Part shown: positions 8,219 to 16,426 of the stretch, in pieces | Numbering within the stretch: position 1 is the first letter of the stretch | Layout of the letters: the number at the start of each line of letters is the position of its first letter | Source of the DNA: an uncultured Muribaculaceae bacterium | GTDB lineage: Bacteria > Bacteroidota > Bacteroidia > Bacteroidales > Muribaculaceae | DNA length: 36,462 bases | Assembly: GCA_944321725.1 (NCBI GenBank) | Contig: CALUMI010000027.1 | Location: 1-36,462, forward strand | Direction: 5' to 3' | Translations under genes and position numbers: made by a program | The notes under the pieces: model-generated | The model's input: the letters and a program-made list of their open reading frames with translations, nothing else | Told to the model about the DNA's origin: nothing | The model's database searches: none

Positions 8219-11200
8219 TTACAGGGCGTCGACGAGAATGAAGTATGCCCAATAGACGGGGTCGGCGTATGGCTTTACGGTTGCTGTTGGGGCATTCGTG
8301 GTGGCGGCTGCCGACTGTTGGCGGGCTTTGGCGAACTTGCCGGCGCGTCCGGCTCCGCCCTGTGTTTGTGCGGCATCCTCTGTGGCGGGTTCCTCGTAGC
8401 TGCGCAGATATTGCTGCGCGGCTTTCAGCGACGCTGTCTTCGACTTGCCGGCGAGCAGGTTGCGGTAGAACTCCGTCATCAGCAGGCCGGTGGCCTTGTC
8501 GTAGACAGGCCGCAGGCTGACCATGAGCGTCCCCGCGCCGGCCTTCTTGAAGCCGCGCTGCAGTCCGAACACTCCCTCGCCGGTTATCTCGCCCAAACCC
8601 GTTTCGCATGCCGAGAGCACACACAGGTCGAGCCCGCGCAAGTCCAACGCCGACACCTCCTGCGCCGTCAGTATGCCGTTGTCGACGGTGTCGGGCATCT
8701 GCCACGCGTTGGCGGCTCCGGCGAAGAGCAGCCCGGAGCGTGTCATGGCCTTGTCCTCCATATGGCGGGTGGTGCGGCCGGCGTCAGGCGTGGCGAGTGC
8801 TTTGTCCGCCGGGTCGTTCTTCCCGAAGAAGCCGTGTGTGGCGATGTGTATGATTCCGCGCCTCTGTCCCGACAGCGCCTTGAAAGATGCCTCCGTCCCT
8901 GTGGTGTCGGTGAAAAGGCTGACATCGACGCTCCGTCCCCTCATCATTGTGCCGATGCTGTCCACCTCCACTTTCGTGGCGGGCAGCTCTGCAATGCGCG
9001 TGCCGCGGGCTATGAGCGAGTCGGCGGCCAACTCGGGCATGACGGGCGCGGAGCGTGTGCCGTCGTCGGATGCGGCGTATTTGCGGCTGTCGGCGGCAAT
9101 CACCGACGGTCGGGCGTTGTAGCGCAGTCCGCCGTAGAGCACTGCTCCCTCACCGTCCACATCGTTGCCATTGTCGCCGGTCACGGCCAACTGCCTTGTG
9201 GACGACAGGCGGAATGCGTTGTAGCGGTCGGAGAATATGGTGTCCTCGCTTACCGGCGCGTACTCGATGGCCGTGCGGTGCAGCTCGCCGGCGGGCGAGA
9301 AATAGACGTTTTTCATACCTGACAGTTCTTCTTCAAGTGGCTTCCATACCAAGTCGTAGAGTGCCGGCGAGGAGAAGAGCAGGGAGCGGTCGAGGCCGGT
9401 CAGTTGGTGTTTCTCGAACAGGCGGGTGAAGCGCGGGCAGTCGTAGCCTCGCCTCAGGGTCATGGCCGCGTAGATGGCGGAGTCGCCGGAAAGGGGGATT
9501 TCGAGGAACTCAATGGCGATGTCGTCATCGCTGAGGCGGCTTTGCACGTCACGCCAACCGACGGCAAGGTTTTTGGTGTAGTCGCCGAAAGCCTTGCTGC
9601 GCTCCACCAGTTCGCGCTCCTGCCGGTTGGCCGCACGCTCCAGCGAGTCGGCGAGCCGCCTTGCCGACATTCTCAGTGAGTCGTCCATGTCGGTCCGCAT
9701 GGCGAGATTCTCGCGCTGCTTGCCGGCAATGGCGCGGTTGGCGAGCATCTCGTCGTAGAGCGCAACGATGGCAGTGTCGCCGCTCTCGAGCAGCAGGCGG
9801 CTCATCTCAATGTCGCTGTTCAGCAGTATTCCCTTGCTTAGCAAAGCCCCGTCGTACATCGCCGACACTAAAGAATCTGTTTGTAGAAAAACTGTTATAA
9901 ATGGCAAATTTGACTCAAACCATTCTTTATGTTTGTTCCAAAAAGTTGTGCGTCCGTTGTTCGTCAAGTCGCGGAATGTGGTCAGCACGATGTTTGATAA
10001 TTTATTGGAACGTTCTATTGCCGTTCGTTGGGTGTTGGTATTGTTGTTCTCGTACAAATAGCAATAGAATAGCAGTCTTAATGGCTCCAACTGCTCGGAA
10101 TAATTGTCATCTCCGAAAATTTCTTTTTTCAGTACGAGACCTTGAGTCGCAAATTTGATGGCCTCTTTATAGTTTTTGAGCAGATAATTATCCCAACCTA
10201 TGTTCTCCAATCTTTTTGCATATTCATAATGATGTTTGCCGAGAGTGCTTTCCGTGATTCTGAGGGCTTCTTTATCGATTTTCAAAGCCTTTTCGTCTTT
10301 GCTCAAAAAAGAGTAAACACGGCCAAGATTTATAAGTGCAAATGCATAGTCTGGATGCTCTTTTCCGATTGTCTTTTCTTTGATTTCGAGTGTCTTTTTA
10401 GATAGCTCCAACGCTTTTTCATAGTCGCCGTAAGTAGTATATTCGTCTGCAATATTTCCCAAAACTCTTGAGTATTCAGGATGCTCTTCTCCAAGTGAGG
10501 ACTCGTAAATGTCAAGGACTTTTTCATTCAAGGCGATTGCTTCGGCGCATGCTCCTAAGTAGCTGTACTCAGTGGCAACATTTGACAGTACCAATGCGTA
10601 ATCTGGGTGGTTTCTTCCCAAATGCTTTTCCAATATCTTAAGCGATTGCAGATATATTTTGAGAGCTTCGCCGTGCTCTCCTTTTCCTTTATAATAATTA
10701 GCTAAATTATTGTTGTATCTGGCATATTGAGAAGTGGAATCGCCATACAGCTTTTTCATCAGTTCCAATCCTTGCAGGCTTGTTTTAATGGCGTTGTTGA
10801 TATCTCCCAGTCGATAGGTATATTCAGCCAAGTCGCACAGATAGACTGCGTAGCTGTTGGTTTCGCCGTTTGCTTGCTTTTCGGTTTCTAAAGCCTGTAT
10901 TACTGTGTTTTTTGCGGCAGTAAAATCACCATATATGTAAAGATACATAGCTAAGCGATCCAGCAGATAAGCGTCGTTGTAATGATTGTCGCCATCGGTA
11001 TTTTTATTTGCAGACAGTGCCATGTTGCCAAGCCTCACTGCCTCTTTGTGTTGTCCTGTTTGGTTGCAGGCAAAAGCTGTTTGGTCGAGCAAATAAATAT
11101 AGTTGGCGGTGCTGTCGCCGTAATTCTTTTTCCAAGCGTCTATTGCTTCCGGCCCAAGATTTGCGACTTCTTTCCAATTTTCAAGCCATTGATTCAGACC

Positions 11201-11860
11201 AATAATCATATACAGATAATTAGCATAGCCTCTATCTTTCTTACCAAGACTGTCGCCTCTGATTTGTGCGGCTTTTGTAAGCAGCTTTATTGCGGAATCG
11301 GGCTCGTTCATATAGTAGTAATTGTTGGCTTGATTGGCCAATGTTATAGAGTAGTTCAGTAAGTTTATGTTATTGCCTTGTTTCTCATTTAGCTGTTCAT
11401 AGATTTTGAGTACTTCGTTATTTATCTCTAATGATTTGTCATAATTCTTGGCTTGACTGTAATACCACGCAAGATTTCCAAGAGCGGAGGCGTATCTTGT
11501 ATTCATTTTACCGACGCTGTTGGCGTATGACTCTGCGGCCTGCCGTGAATAGGCGATGGCAGAGTCGATGTTGTTGCTCAGAGAGTATATTCTATAAATT
11601 GTGTCGGCAAATATGCCGTATGTCACGTTGTTTTTGCCTACAGCGTTTCCCCACAGCAAGGCAGCCTCTTTCTCGAAGCTCAAAGCACGGCGGTAGTTGC
11701 CGGTGTTGTAACGGGCGGTTGCGGAGTCGTGCAGCGATTTTGCGCGGATGGTGTCGGCTGTGATTGACGGTTGCCCGCTTCCGGCGGTCTGCGAATTGGC
11801 GATGTTTGCTACCACGGACACGACGGCTATGATGATTATTATCGGCAATAATTTCTTCAT
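8219..11860 (-). CDS. Exported TPR-CHAT (caspase-like) protein
   Basis: A 1213-residue protein. A signal peptide or anchor (1-24, MKKLLP then an Ile-rich core) precedes a long array of about 12 TPRs of the 42-44-residue kinesin-light-chain type (about 35-600; motifs such as YARYNNNLANYYKGKGEHGEALKIY and HPDYALVLSNVATEYSYLG). A helical linker with a basic/acidic coiled coil follows (about 670-790). The C-terminal CHAT domain, a clan CD peptidase fold related to caspases and separase, has its candidate catalytic His at about 1009 (HIATHGFF) and Cys at about 1085 (LSACETG). The start at 11860 was chosen because the signal peptide begins there; an in-frame extension to 12040 crosses a repeat element. 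Substrate is unknown. The TPR part is AT-rich and the CHAT part very GC-rich. Confidence 0.88.
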   Translation of the reverse strand: MKKLLPIIIIIAVVSVVANIANSQTAGSGQPSITADTIRAKSLHDSATARYNTGNYRRALSFEKEAALLWGNAVGKNNVTYGIFADTIYRIYSLSNNIDSAIAYSRQAAESYANSVGKMNTRYASALGNLAWYYSQAKNYDKSLEINNEVLKIYEQLNEKQGNNINLLNYSITLANQANNYYYMNEPDSAIKLLTKAAQIRGDSLGKKDRGYANYLYMIIGLNQWLENWKEVANLGPEAIDAWKKNYGDSTANYIYLLDQTAFACNQTGQHKEAVRLGNMALSANKNTDGDNHYNDAYLLDRLAMYLYIYGDFTAAKNTVIQALETEKQANGETNSYAVYLCDLAEYTYRLGDINNAIKTSLQGLELMKKLYGDSTSQYARYNNNLANYYKGKGEHGEALKIYLQSLKILEKHLGRNHPDYALVLSNVATEYSYLGACAEAIALNEKVLDIYESSLGEEHPEYSRVLGNIADEYTTYGDYEKALELSKKTLEIKEKTIGKEHPDYAFALINLGRVYSFLSKDEKALKIDKEALRITESTLGKHHYEYAKRLENIGWDNYLLKNYKEAIKFATQGLVLKKEIFGDDNYSEQLEPLRLLFYCYLYENNNTNTQRTAIERSNKLSNIVLTTFRDLTNNGRTTFWNKHKEWFESNLPFITVFLQTDSLVSAMYDGALLSKGILLNSDIEMSRLLLESGDTAIVALYDEMLANRAIAGKQRENLAMRTDMDDSLRMSARRLADSLERAANRQERELVERSKAFGDYTKNLAVGWRDVQSRLSDDDIAIEFLEIPLSGDSAIYAAMTLRRGYDCPRFTRLFEKHQLTGLDRSLLFSSPALYDLVWKPLEEELSGMKNVYFSPAGELHRTAIEYAPVSEDTIFSDRYNAFRLSSTRQLAVTGDNGNDVDGEGAVLYGGLRYNARPSVIAADSRKYAASDDGTRSAPVMPELAADSLIARGTRIAELPATKVEVDSIGTMMRGRSVDVSLFTDTTGTEASFKALSGQRRGIIHIATHGFFGKNDPADKALATPDAGRTTRHMEDKAMTRSGLLFAGAANAWQMPDTVDNGILTAQEVSALDLRGLDLCVLSACETGLGEITGEGVFGLQRGFKKAGAGTLMVSLRPVYDKATGLLMTEFYRNLLAGKSKTASLKAAQQYLRSYEEPATEDAAQTQGGAGRAGKFAKARQQSAAATTNAPTATVKPYADPVYWAYFILVDAL

Positions 11861-11905
11861 AAGGCGTATGATTGTCGTGTAAAGATAGCGATTTGGAATG
11901 GAGTT

Positions 11906-12150
11906 GGAAAGTGAAAAGTTTGGAAAGTAAAAAGTTGGGACTTTATAGGCAGCCTGTTTATGGGATGCAATGAGTTGCTGTTTGCCGGTGATAAGTGCGA
12001 CCTCCATGAGGCCGGTTTGCATTGTCGTGTCCTGCCCCAAGCCGCGCTCCGCAAAGCTCCGCTTGCATGGGGTTACAACTCCGGAGCCTCCATGAGGCTC
12101 TTTTTTACTTTACAAACTTTTTACTTTATAAAATAAACTTTTCACTTTCC
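11906..12150. repeat. Inverted-repeat (MITE- or REP-like) element between TPR-CHAT gene and rho
   Basis: The left arm 11906-11936 and right arm 12115-12150 are near-perfect inverted copies built from ACTTT-type units; the right arm carries about 5 extra bases in the middle. They enclose about 180 bp that hold two CCTC-CAT-GAGG palindromes (12001-12011 and within 12084-12100) and a GCTCCGC direct repeat (12046-12052 and 12056-12062). No transposase or convincing ORF is inside. The whole 11861-12188 spacer has no gene. Confidence 0.6.
12084..12106 (+). terminator. Terminator-like hairpin inside the repeat element
   Basis: A perfect 7-bp stem GAGCCTC-CAT-GAGGCTC is followed by six T on the plus strand. 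Both neighbouring genes are on the minus strand, where no T-run follows, so it does not obviously serve either gene. It is more likely a structural part of the repeat element, or stops antisense transcription towards rho. Confidence 0.5.
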
Positions 12151-12188
12151 AAACTTTATAAACTTACGAACTTTCTGACTTTCAACTG

Positions 12189-14192
12189 TCAGTCATTCAT
12201 CGTGAGGAGCAGTTCCTCGTTGGTGCGTGTACGCTCCATGCGGTCTTTGATAAACTCCATAGCTTCCAACGATGTGCGGTCGGAGAGGAAGCGGCGCAGT
12301 ATCCACATGCGGTTGATTGTTTCGCGCGATAGCAGCAGGTCGTCGCGGCGGGTGCTCGACGCGATGATGTCGACAGCCGGGAAAATTCGTTTGTTCGACA
12401 ATTTGCGGTCCAACTGCAGCTCCATGTTTCCTGTGCCTTTGAATTCCTCAAAAATCACCTCATCCATTTTCGAGCCTGTTTCGGTGAGGGCTGTGGCAAT
12501 AATCGTGAGGCTGCCGCCATTCTCTATGTTGCGGGCGGCACCGAAGAAGCGTTTGGGCTTTTGCAGTGCGTTTGCGTCGACACCTCCTGTCAGGATTTTG
12601 CCTGATGCCGGCGACACGGTGTTGTAGGCGCGGGCAAGTCGTGTGATAGAGTCGAGCAGTATGACCACATCGTGGCCGCATTCCACCATTCGTTTCGCCT
12701 TTTCGAGAATCAGCCCGGCAATTTTCACATGGCGTTCGGCCGGCTCGTCGAAAGTGGACGCTATCACTTCGGCGTTTACGCTGCGAGCCATGTCGGTCAC
12801 TTCCTCCGGACGCTCGTCGATGAGCAGAATAATCATATATGTGTCGGGATGGTTCTCCGAGATGGCGTTGGCTATATCTTTGAGCAATACTGTTTTACCT
12901 GTTTTAGGCGGAGCCACGATGAGTCCGCGCTGTCCTTTGCCTATAGGTGAGAACATATCGACAACGCGTGTCGACAGGTTGCATGTCTTTCCGCTTGTGA
13001 GGTCGAATTTCTCGTCTGGGAACAGAGGAGTGAGGTGCTCAAACGGAACGCGGTCGCGCACAAACTCGGTGGTGCGTCCGTTGATCAGTTCCACGCTGCA
13101 TAGCGGGAAGAATTTTTCGCCTTCCTTGGGCGGGCGTATCGGGCCTTCGACCACATCGCCTGTTTTCAGCCCGTTTTGTTTGATTTGCGATTGCGACACG
13201 TAGATGTCGTCGGGCGAGGGCAGGTAATTATAGTCGGATGAGCGGAGGAAGCCGTAGCCGTCGGGCATCACCTCAAGCACTCCGGAGCCTTTCACGATAC
13301 CCTCGAAATCGTAGAGGGGAGCCGGTGGCTCGGGTTGGCGTTGCTGTTTGTTGTTATTGTTGTTGCGCTGTTGGTGTTTGTTGGCCTTTTGCTGCTGGCG
13401 TTGTTGCTGCGCCTGTGCGGGCTGTTGTGCGGCTGCGGGTTCTGCCGGAATCTGTATTTGCGCGTTTTCTTGCGCCTGTTGCTCTGCTTGCAGTTTTTGC
13501 TGCTGCGAGCGCGGCACGAATTTTTGGCCTTTACCGAAGAACAGGCTGAACGACTCGTCTTTGCGTTTCTGTGTTTCCGGCTGTTTCGGCTGTTCTGCCG
13601 GCTGCTGAATATCTTTTGTTTGAGGCTCTTGTTTTTGCTCGTCAGTGTTTTGCGGCTGTTGGATTTCGGTTTGTGGCGTGCTTTCCTGCTGATTCTGTTT
13701 TTCGTCGGGTTTGGACTCTGCCGGCTGCTCCGGCTTGTCGCTTTTTGCGGCTTTTTTTTCTGCGGCTGATTTCTTTTTTGCCGTTTGCTTTTTCTCTTCA
13801 GGCTTAGGCTCTTCTGGTTTTGCGGCTTCAGCGCCGAAATCTATTGTGGCTTCCACCGGCTTTGCGGGTTCCTCTTGCTTTTTCGCGCTGTCCTTTGATT
13901 TTGCGGCCGGTTTCTCCTTTTTTGCGGTAGGCTTTTCCGCGCTTTTTGCGCTTTCGGTTGGCTTTTCATCTTTTGGCTGCTGCTTGGCTGCTGCTTTGGC
14001 AGTTTTTGCCTTTTTGCTTTTCTTTGGAAGATTGGATGCCGACAACGCCGCCTGCTGTTCGGCCTGATGGTCTAAAATGTTGTTTATGAGTTCTTCGCTT
14101 TCTATATTGTCGATTTTCTTTAAACCTAAAGACTGTGCCACATCCTTAAGGGCAGGTAGTGTCATTTCCTGAAGCTCTGATAACTTATACAT
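12189..14192 (-). CDS. rho: Transcription termination factor Rho with long disordered insertion
   Basis: Hexameric RNA-dependent ATPase that ends transcription. Its 667 residues are about 250 more than E. coli Rho. The N-terminal Rho_N helical domain (1-45) is followed by about 240 residues of low complexity (about 50-290), first K/A/E/P-rich, then Q/N-rich. The RNA-binding cold-shock-like domain follows (about 295-375, [22 protein letters not shown]), then the RecA-type ATPase: Walker A PPKTGKT, Walker [17 protein letters not shown], and the secondary RNA-binding region [18 protein letters not shown]. The ATPase core is complete. Disordered Rho insertions are known in Bacteroidota and have been tied to condensate formation in Bacteroides. 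The gene is monocistronic, with its own promoter and structured leader. Confidence 0.97.
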   Translation of the reverse strand: MYKLSELQEMTLPALKDVAQSLGLKKIDNIESEELINNILDHQAEQQAALSASNLPKKSKKAKTAKAAAKQQPKDEKPTESAKSAEKPTAKKEKPAAKSKDSAKKQEEPAKPVEATIDFGAEAAKPEEPKPEEKKQTAKKKSAAEKKAAKSDKPEQPAESKPDEKQNQQESTPQTEIQQPQNTDEQKQEPQTKDIQQPAEQPKQPETQKRKDESFSLFFGKGQKFVPRSQQQKLQAEQQAQENAQIQIPAEPAAAQQPAQAQQQRQQQKANKHQQRNNNNNKQQRQPEPPAPLYDFEGIVKGSGVLEVMPDGYGFLRSSDYNYLPSPDDIYVSQSQIKQNGLKTGDVVEGPIRPPKEGEKFFPLCSVELINGRTTEFVRDRVPFEHLTPLFPDEKFDLTSGKTCNLSTRVVDMFSPIGKGQRGLIVAPPKTGKTVLLKDIANAISENHPDTYMIILLIDERPEEVTDMARSVNAEVIASTFDEPAERHVKIAGLILEKAKRMVECGHDVVILLDSITRLARAYNTVSPASGKILTGGVDANALQKPKRFFGAARNIENGGSLTIIATALTETGSKMDEVIFEEFKGTGNMELQLDRKLSNKRIFPAVDIIASSTRRDDLLLSRETINRMWILRRFLSDRTSLEAMEFIKDRMERTRTNEELLLTMND

Positions 14193-14283
14193 AAAAATTT
14201 AATTTTCGTTCAAATTCCGTGAATGTGCAGAATTATGCGTTATGACTTATGAAAAAATGATTAAAAATGAAATTTGTTTGAGA

Positions 14284-14329
14284 AATAAGCACCGTATGAA
14301 AAATGTGAGAGCATTATATCGTGCTTATT
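14284..14329 (-). promoter_or_regulatory. Stem-loop at the 5' end of the rho leader
   Basis: GTGCTTATT (14321-14329) and AATAAGCAC (14284-14292) form a perfect 9-bp stem around a 28-nt loop. It starts at the predicted transcription start (about 14330) and is followed by a U-rich stretch before the ATG at 14192. It is a candidate for mRNA protection or Rho autoregulation; that role is inferred. Confidence 0.5.
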
Positions 14330-14336
14330 GGTACTG

Positions 14337-14367
14337 CAAAAGTAGATAATTTCTTTAATCCCGCAAA
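14337..14367 (-). promoter_or_regulatory. Promoter of rho
   Basis: On the minus strand TTTG (14364-14367), a 19-nt spacer and TACTTTTG (14337-14344) match the Bacteroidota housekeeping promoter exactly. The leader to the ATG at 14192 is about 138 nt. Confidence 0.75.
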
Positions 14368-14377
14368 ACTTTTGCGG
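14361..14377. promoter_or_regulatory. Perfect palindrome overlapping the rho -33 box
   Basis: CCGCAAAA-C-TTTTGCGG is a perfect 8+1+8 palindrome that contains the -33 TTTG. It lies 41 bp past the end of the DUF6048 coding sequence stop codon side (14401-14403). No T-run follows on the minus strand, so an operator is at least as likely as a terminator. Confidence 0.5.
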
Positions 14378-14400
14378 AGTTTTGTTGAAAACTTTTTTAT

Positions 14401-15357
14401 CTATGGAACATATGACGCGTAGTCGGGCTCGTTTACCCGCCGTTGCCGCTCCGGTATGGTGTCGGCGGGGAGGGAGATTGTGTCGGCGGGGAGGGATTCT
14501 ATCGGCTCGGAGCCGTCTTCCATTACATTTTTGATTTCTTCCTGTTTGCTCAGCGGCAGATTGTAGATGAGCGACACGCTGACATTGATTTTTCCGTCGC
14601 GTTTTCCGAACCCGGGTATATACCATACACGCGACGACGGATTGTCTTTCACGTTGAACAGAAAGTTGTAGCGGAACGACCAGCCCATTGCAAAGTTGCG
14701 GAAGAGCCCGACTTGCAGCCCCGCCACGATTTCGCCCCATGTGGCGTGTGATGATTGGTTCAAGATATCGAATTTTGCCTCGTGACCCCAAATGCCGTCG
14801 TTGACGGTGATGTCTGTCACGTCGTATTTAAACGCGCTCCATCCGGCTCTTATTCCGAGATAAAATTGGTATTTCGGGTCTTTTGAGGCCATGAAATTAT
14901 AGTTCATGCCGATTTTTCCGTAAAAAGCCGGTTTGCTTTTATATGTGTAGTTGCCTTCGTCGGGAGTGCTGTTGGCCATTCCGAATCCGAGCTCCACCAC
15001 AGGTATATACCGGTTTTTCAGATTGAGGGCGGCCCAAAGTTCTCCGCCGCCGTATTCTTGTCCGAAAGCTCGCATGAGCGGATCCCAAATATTGGCTCCA
15101 AACGTTGCCGACATGAGCAGCGGGCGTACTACCTTGTTGGCGTTTTCTATCGAATCGAGTTTCAGGGAGTCGCGCATGAGAGAATCGGCGATTTCCTGCT
15201 CGGCCTTTGCTCTCGCCTTGATTTTTTTCAGCTCTTCCTGAGTGACGATTTTCAGCTCGTCGGAAGTGTCGACCGGAGTGACTTTCCGCTGTGCGAAAAT
15301 GACCACTGCTGAAAAACAGCACAGCAACAATATGGAGAGCAGGCGGGATAATCTCAT
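14401..15357 (-). CDS. DUF6048 family outer-membrane beta-barrel-like protein
   Basis: The 318-residue protein has a signal peptide (1-22, LLSILLLCCFSAVVIFA-Q), then a charged helix (about 30-75, EELKKIKARAKAEQEIADSL). A beta-rich region of alternating aromatic strands follows (FGANIWDPLMRAFGQEYGGGELWAALNL, YQFYLGIRAGWSAFKYDV, GWSFRYNFLFNV, INVSVSLIYNLPL), typical of a small outer-membrane barrel. The C-terminal Pro/Thr-rich tail contains a SLPADTI repeat in tandem. It matches the Bacteroidota family DUF6048, whose function is unknown. It overlaps the DUF6452 gene by 4 bp, and the two are a recurrent pair in this phylum. It is last in its operon. Confidence 0.82.
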   Translation of the reverse strand: MRLSRLLSILLLCCFSAVVIFAQRKVTPVDTSDELKIVTQEELKKIKARAKAEQEIADSLMRDSLKLDSIENANKVVRPLLMSATFGANIWDPLMRAFGQEYGGGELWAALNLKNRYIPVVELGFGMANSTPDEGNYTYKSKPAFYGKIGMNYNFMASKDPKYQFYLGIRAGWSAFKYDVTDITVNDGIWGHEAKFDILNQSSHATWGEIVAGLQVGLFRNFAMGWSFRYNFLFNVKDNPSSRVWYIPGFGKRDGKINVSVSLIYNLPLSKQEEIKNVMEDGSEPIESLPADTISLPADTIPERQRRVNEPDYASYVP

Positions 15358-15905
15358 TGTTGGGTGCCGTCCTCCTCTTCGGCACTGCCATCCTCTTCGG
15401 CTTCGGATGTGCGGAAATATATTTGAATGTTCTCCCTGTCGGTATTGTCGATATGCCTGTTGGGAATATTCACAGAGTCGATGAGGTTGTGAGTGGTGGA
15501 GTATTCCTCAACATCATAGACATACATCGCTCCGCAGTCTTCCGAGTGGAAATAGGGCGATGCTTTATAGCTTATCGACAGTGTGTCGGACAAATTGTAG
15601 GCGGCAAGTTCTGATTGGTCGTAGCGGAATACGAATACAGAGATGTTGTTGGCAATGTTGAGCGGCAGATATGTTTGTGCGACCGTTGCCGTATCGACTA
15701 TTGTCGTGTCGCCGGGCATGCCTATTCCGTAAATCGTCAGGGAGTCGATGGATATTGCCGATTTTTCCTGTGACGAATAGAAGCCGGCAAGCGGCAGGCT
15801 GCTTTGGTTGCCTGTGCATCCGTCGTCGTTTCCGCAAGCGATGCCTGCCGCAAGCAGGGCGGCTGTTGCGGCTGCGAATATTATATTCCGTGTCAGTCGC
15901 GCCAT
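15354..15905 (-). CDS. DUF6452 family lipoprotein
   Basis: The 183-residue protein has a hydrophobic leader and a lipobox-like LAAGIAC, so Cys24 is probably lipidated. The GNDDG residues after the Cys resemble the acidic surface-export tag used by Bacteroidota lipoproteins. The body has short beta segments (ISIDSLTIYGIG, ISVFVFRYD, LSISYKASPYFHSEDCGAMYVY) characteristic of DUF6452, and the tail is Glu/Asp-rich. Function is unknown. It overlaps nitroreductase by 13 bp and the DUF6048 gene by 4 bp, so it is translationally linked to the predicted barrel protein. Confidence 0.8.
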   Translation of the reverse strand: MARLTRNIIFAAATAALLAAGIACGNDDGCTGNQSSLPLAGFYSSQEKSAISIDSLTIYGIGMPGDTTIVDTATVAQTYLPLNIANNISVFVFRYDQSELAAYNLSDTLSISYKASPYFHSEDCGAMYVYDVEEYSTTHNLIDSVNIPNRHIDNTDRENIQIYFRTSEAEEDGSAEEEDGTQQ

Positions 15906-16414
15906 CTAATTATGTCGTCGAGCGGTTTGCGCTTTTTCTCCGGGAGATTTGAGGTTTGCGGATAGCCGATTGGTATAATCGCTATGGCCTCTTCGCTGTC
16001 GCTCAAGCCGAGAGCGCGTGCGCAGCGCGGAGCGTCGAAATTGCATACCCAGCATGTCCCCAATCCCAATGTGGCCGCGGCAAGGCACAGATGCTCTACG
16101 GCAATGGCTATGTCGATGTCGGTATGGTCTTTTCCGTCGTCGCGGTGCCATGCCTCACTGTGGTTGCCCACCGCAATGATGTATGCCGGCGCTTTTATTA
16201 TCCATTCGCGTCCGTAGCATGCCGCTATCTCCTGTTTCAAATCTCCGTTGTCGACAACATGGAAAGTCCATGGCTGGCGGTTGCAGGCCGATGGGGCAAG
16301 CCTTGCCGCGTCGATTACCAACGAGAGAACGTCGCGTTCCACTTTCCGGTCGGAATAACTGCGGCAAGAATAGCGTTGCGTAGCTATTGTCATGAATTCG
16401 TTATAAGCTGACAT
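15893..16414 (-). CDS. Nitroreductase family protein
   Basis: A 173-residue FMN-dependent oxidoreductase of the short nitroreductase class. The N-terminal RYSCRSYSDRKV block supplies the phosphate-binding Arg residues, and APSACNRQPWTFHVV is the conserved flavin-contact motif. GLGTCWVCNFDAPR and the C-terminal IGYP region complete the fold. Such enzymes reduce nitroaromatics, quinones or flavins with NAD(P)H; the natural substrate is unknown. The gene starts 12 bp after the stop of the GT2 gene, so it is in the same transcript. Confidence 0.9.
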   Translation of the reverse strand: MSAYNEFMTIATQRYSCRSYSDRKVERDVLSLVIDAARLAPSACNRQPWTFHVVDNGDLKQEIAACYGREWIIKAPAYIIAVGNHSEAWHRDDGKDHTDIDIAIAVEHLCLAAATLGLGTCWVCNFDAPRCARALGLSDSEEAIAIIPIGYPQTSNLPEKKRKPLDDIIRWRD

Positions 16415-16426
16415 ATATTGTGTTGT

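Noticed and set aside
8057..9322. 421-codon plus-strand open frame opposite the CHAT domain
   Set aside because: It lies antisense to a recognisable CHAT domain in very GC-rich DNA, where stop codons are rare. Its product is low-complexity Gly/Ala/Arg-rich with no known motif.
11861..12040. 60-codon extension of the TPR-CHAT protein
   Set aside because: It would bury the signal peptide and lies in the inverted-repeat element.
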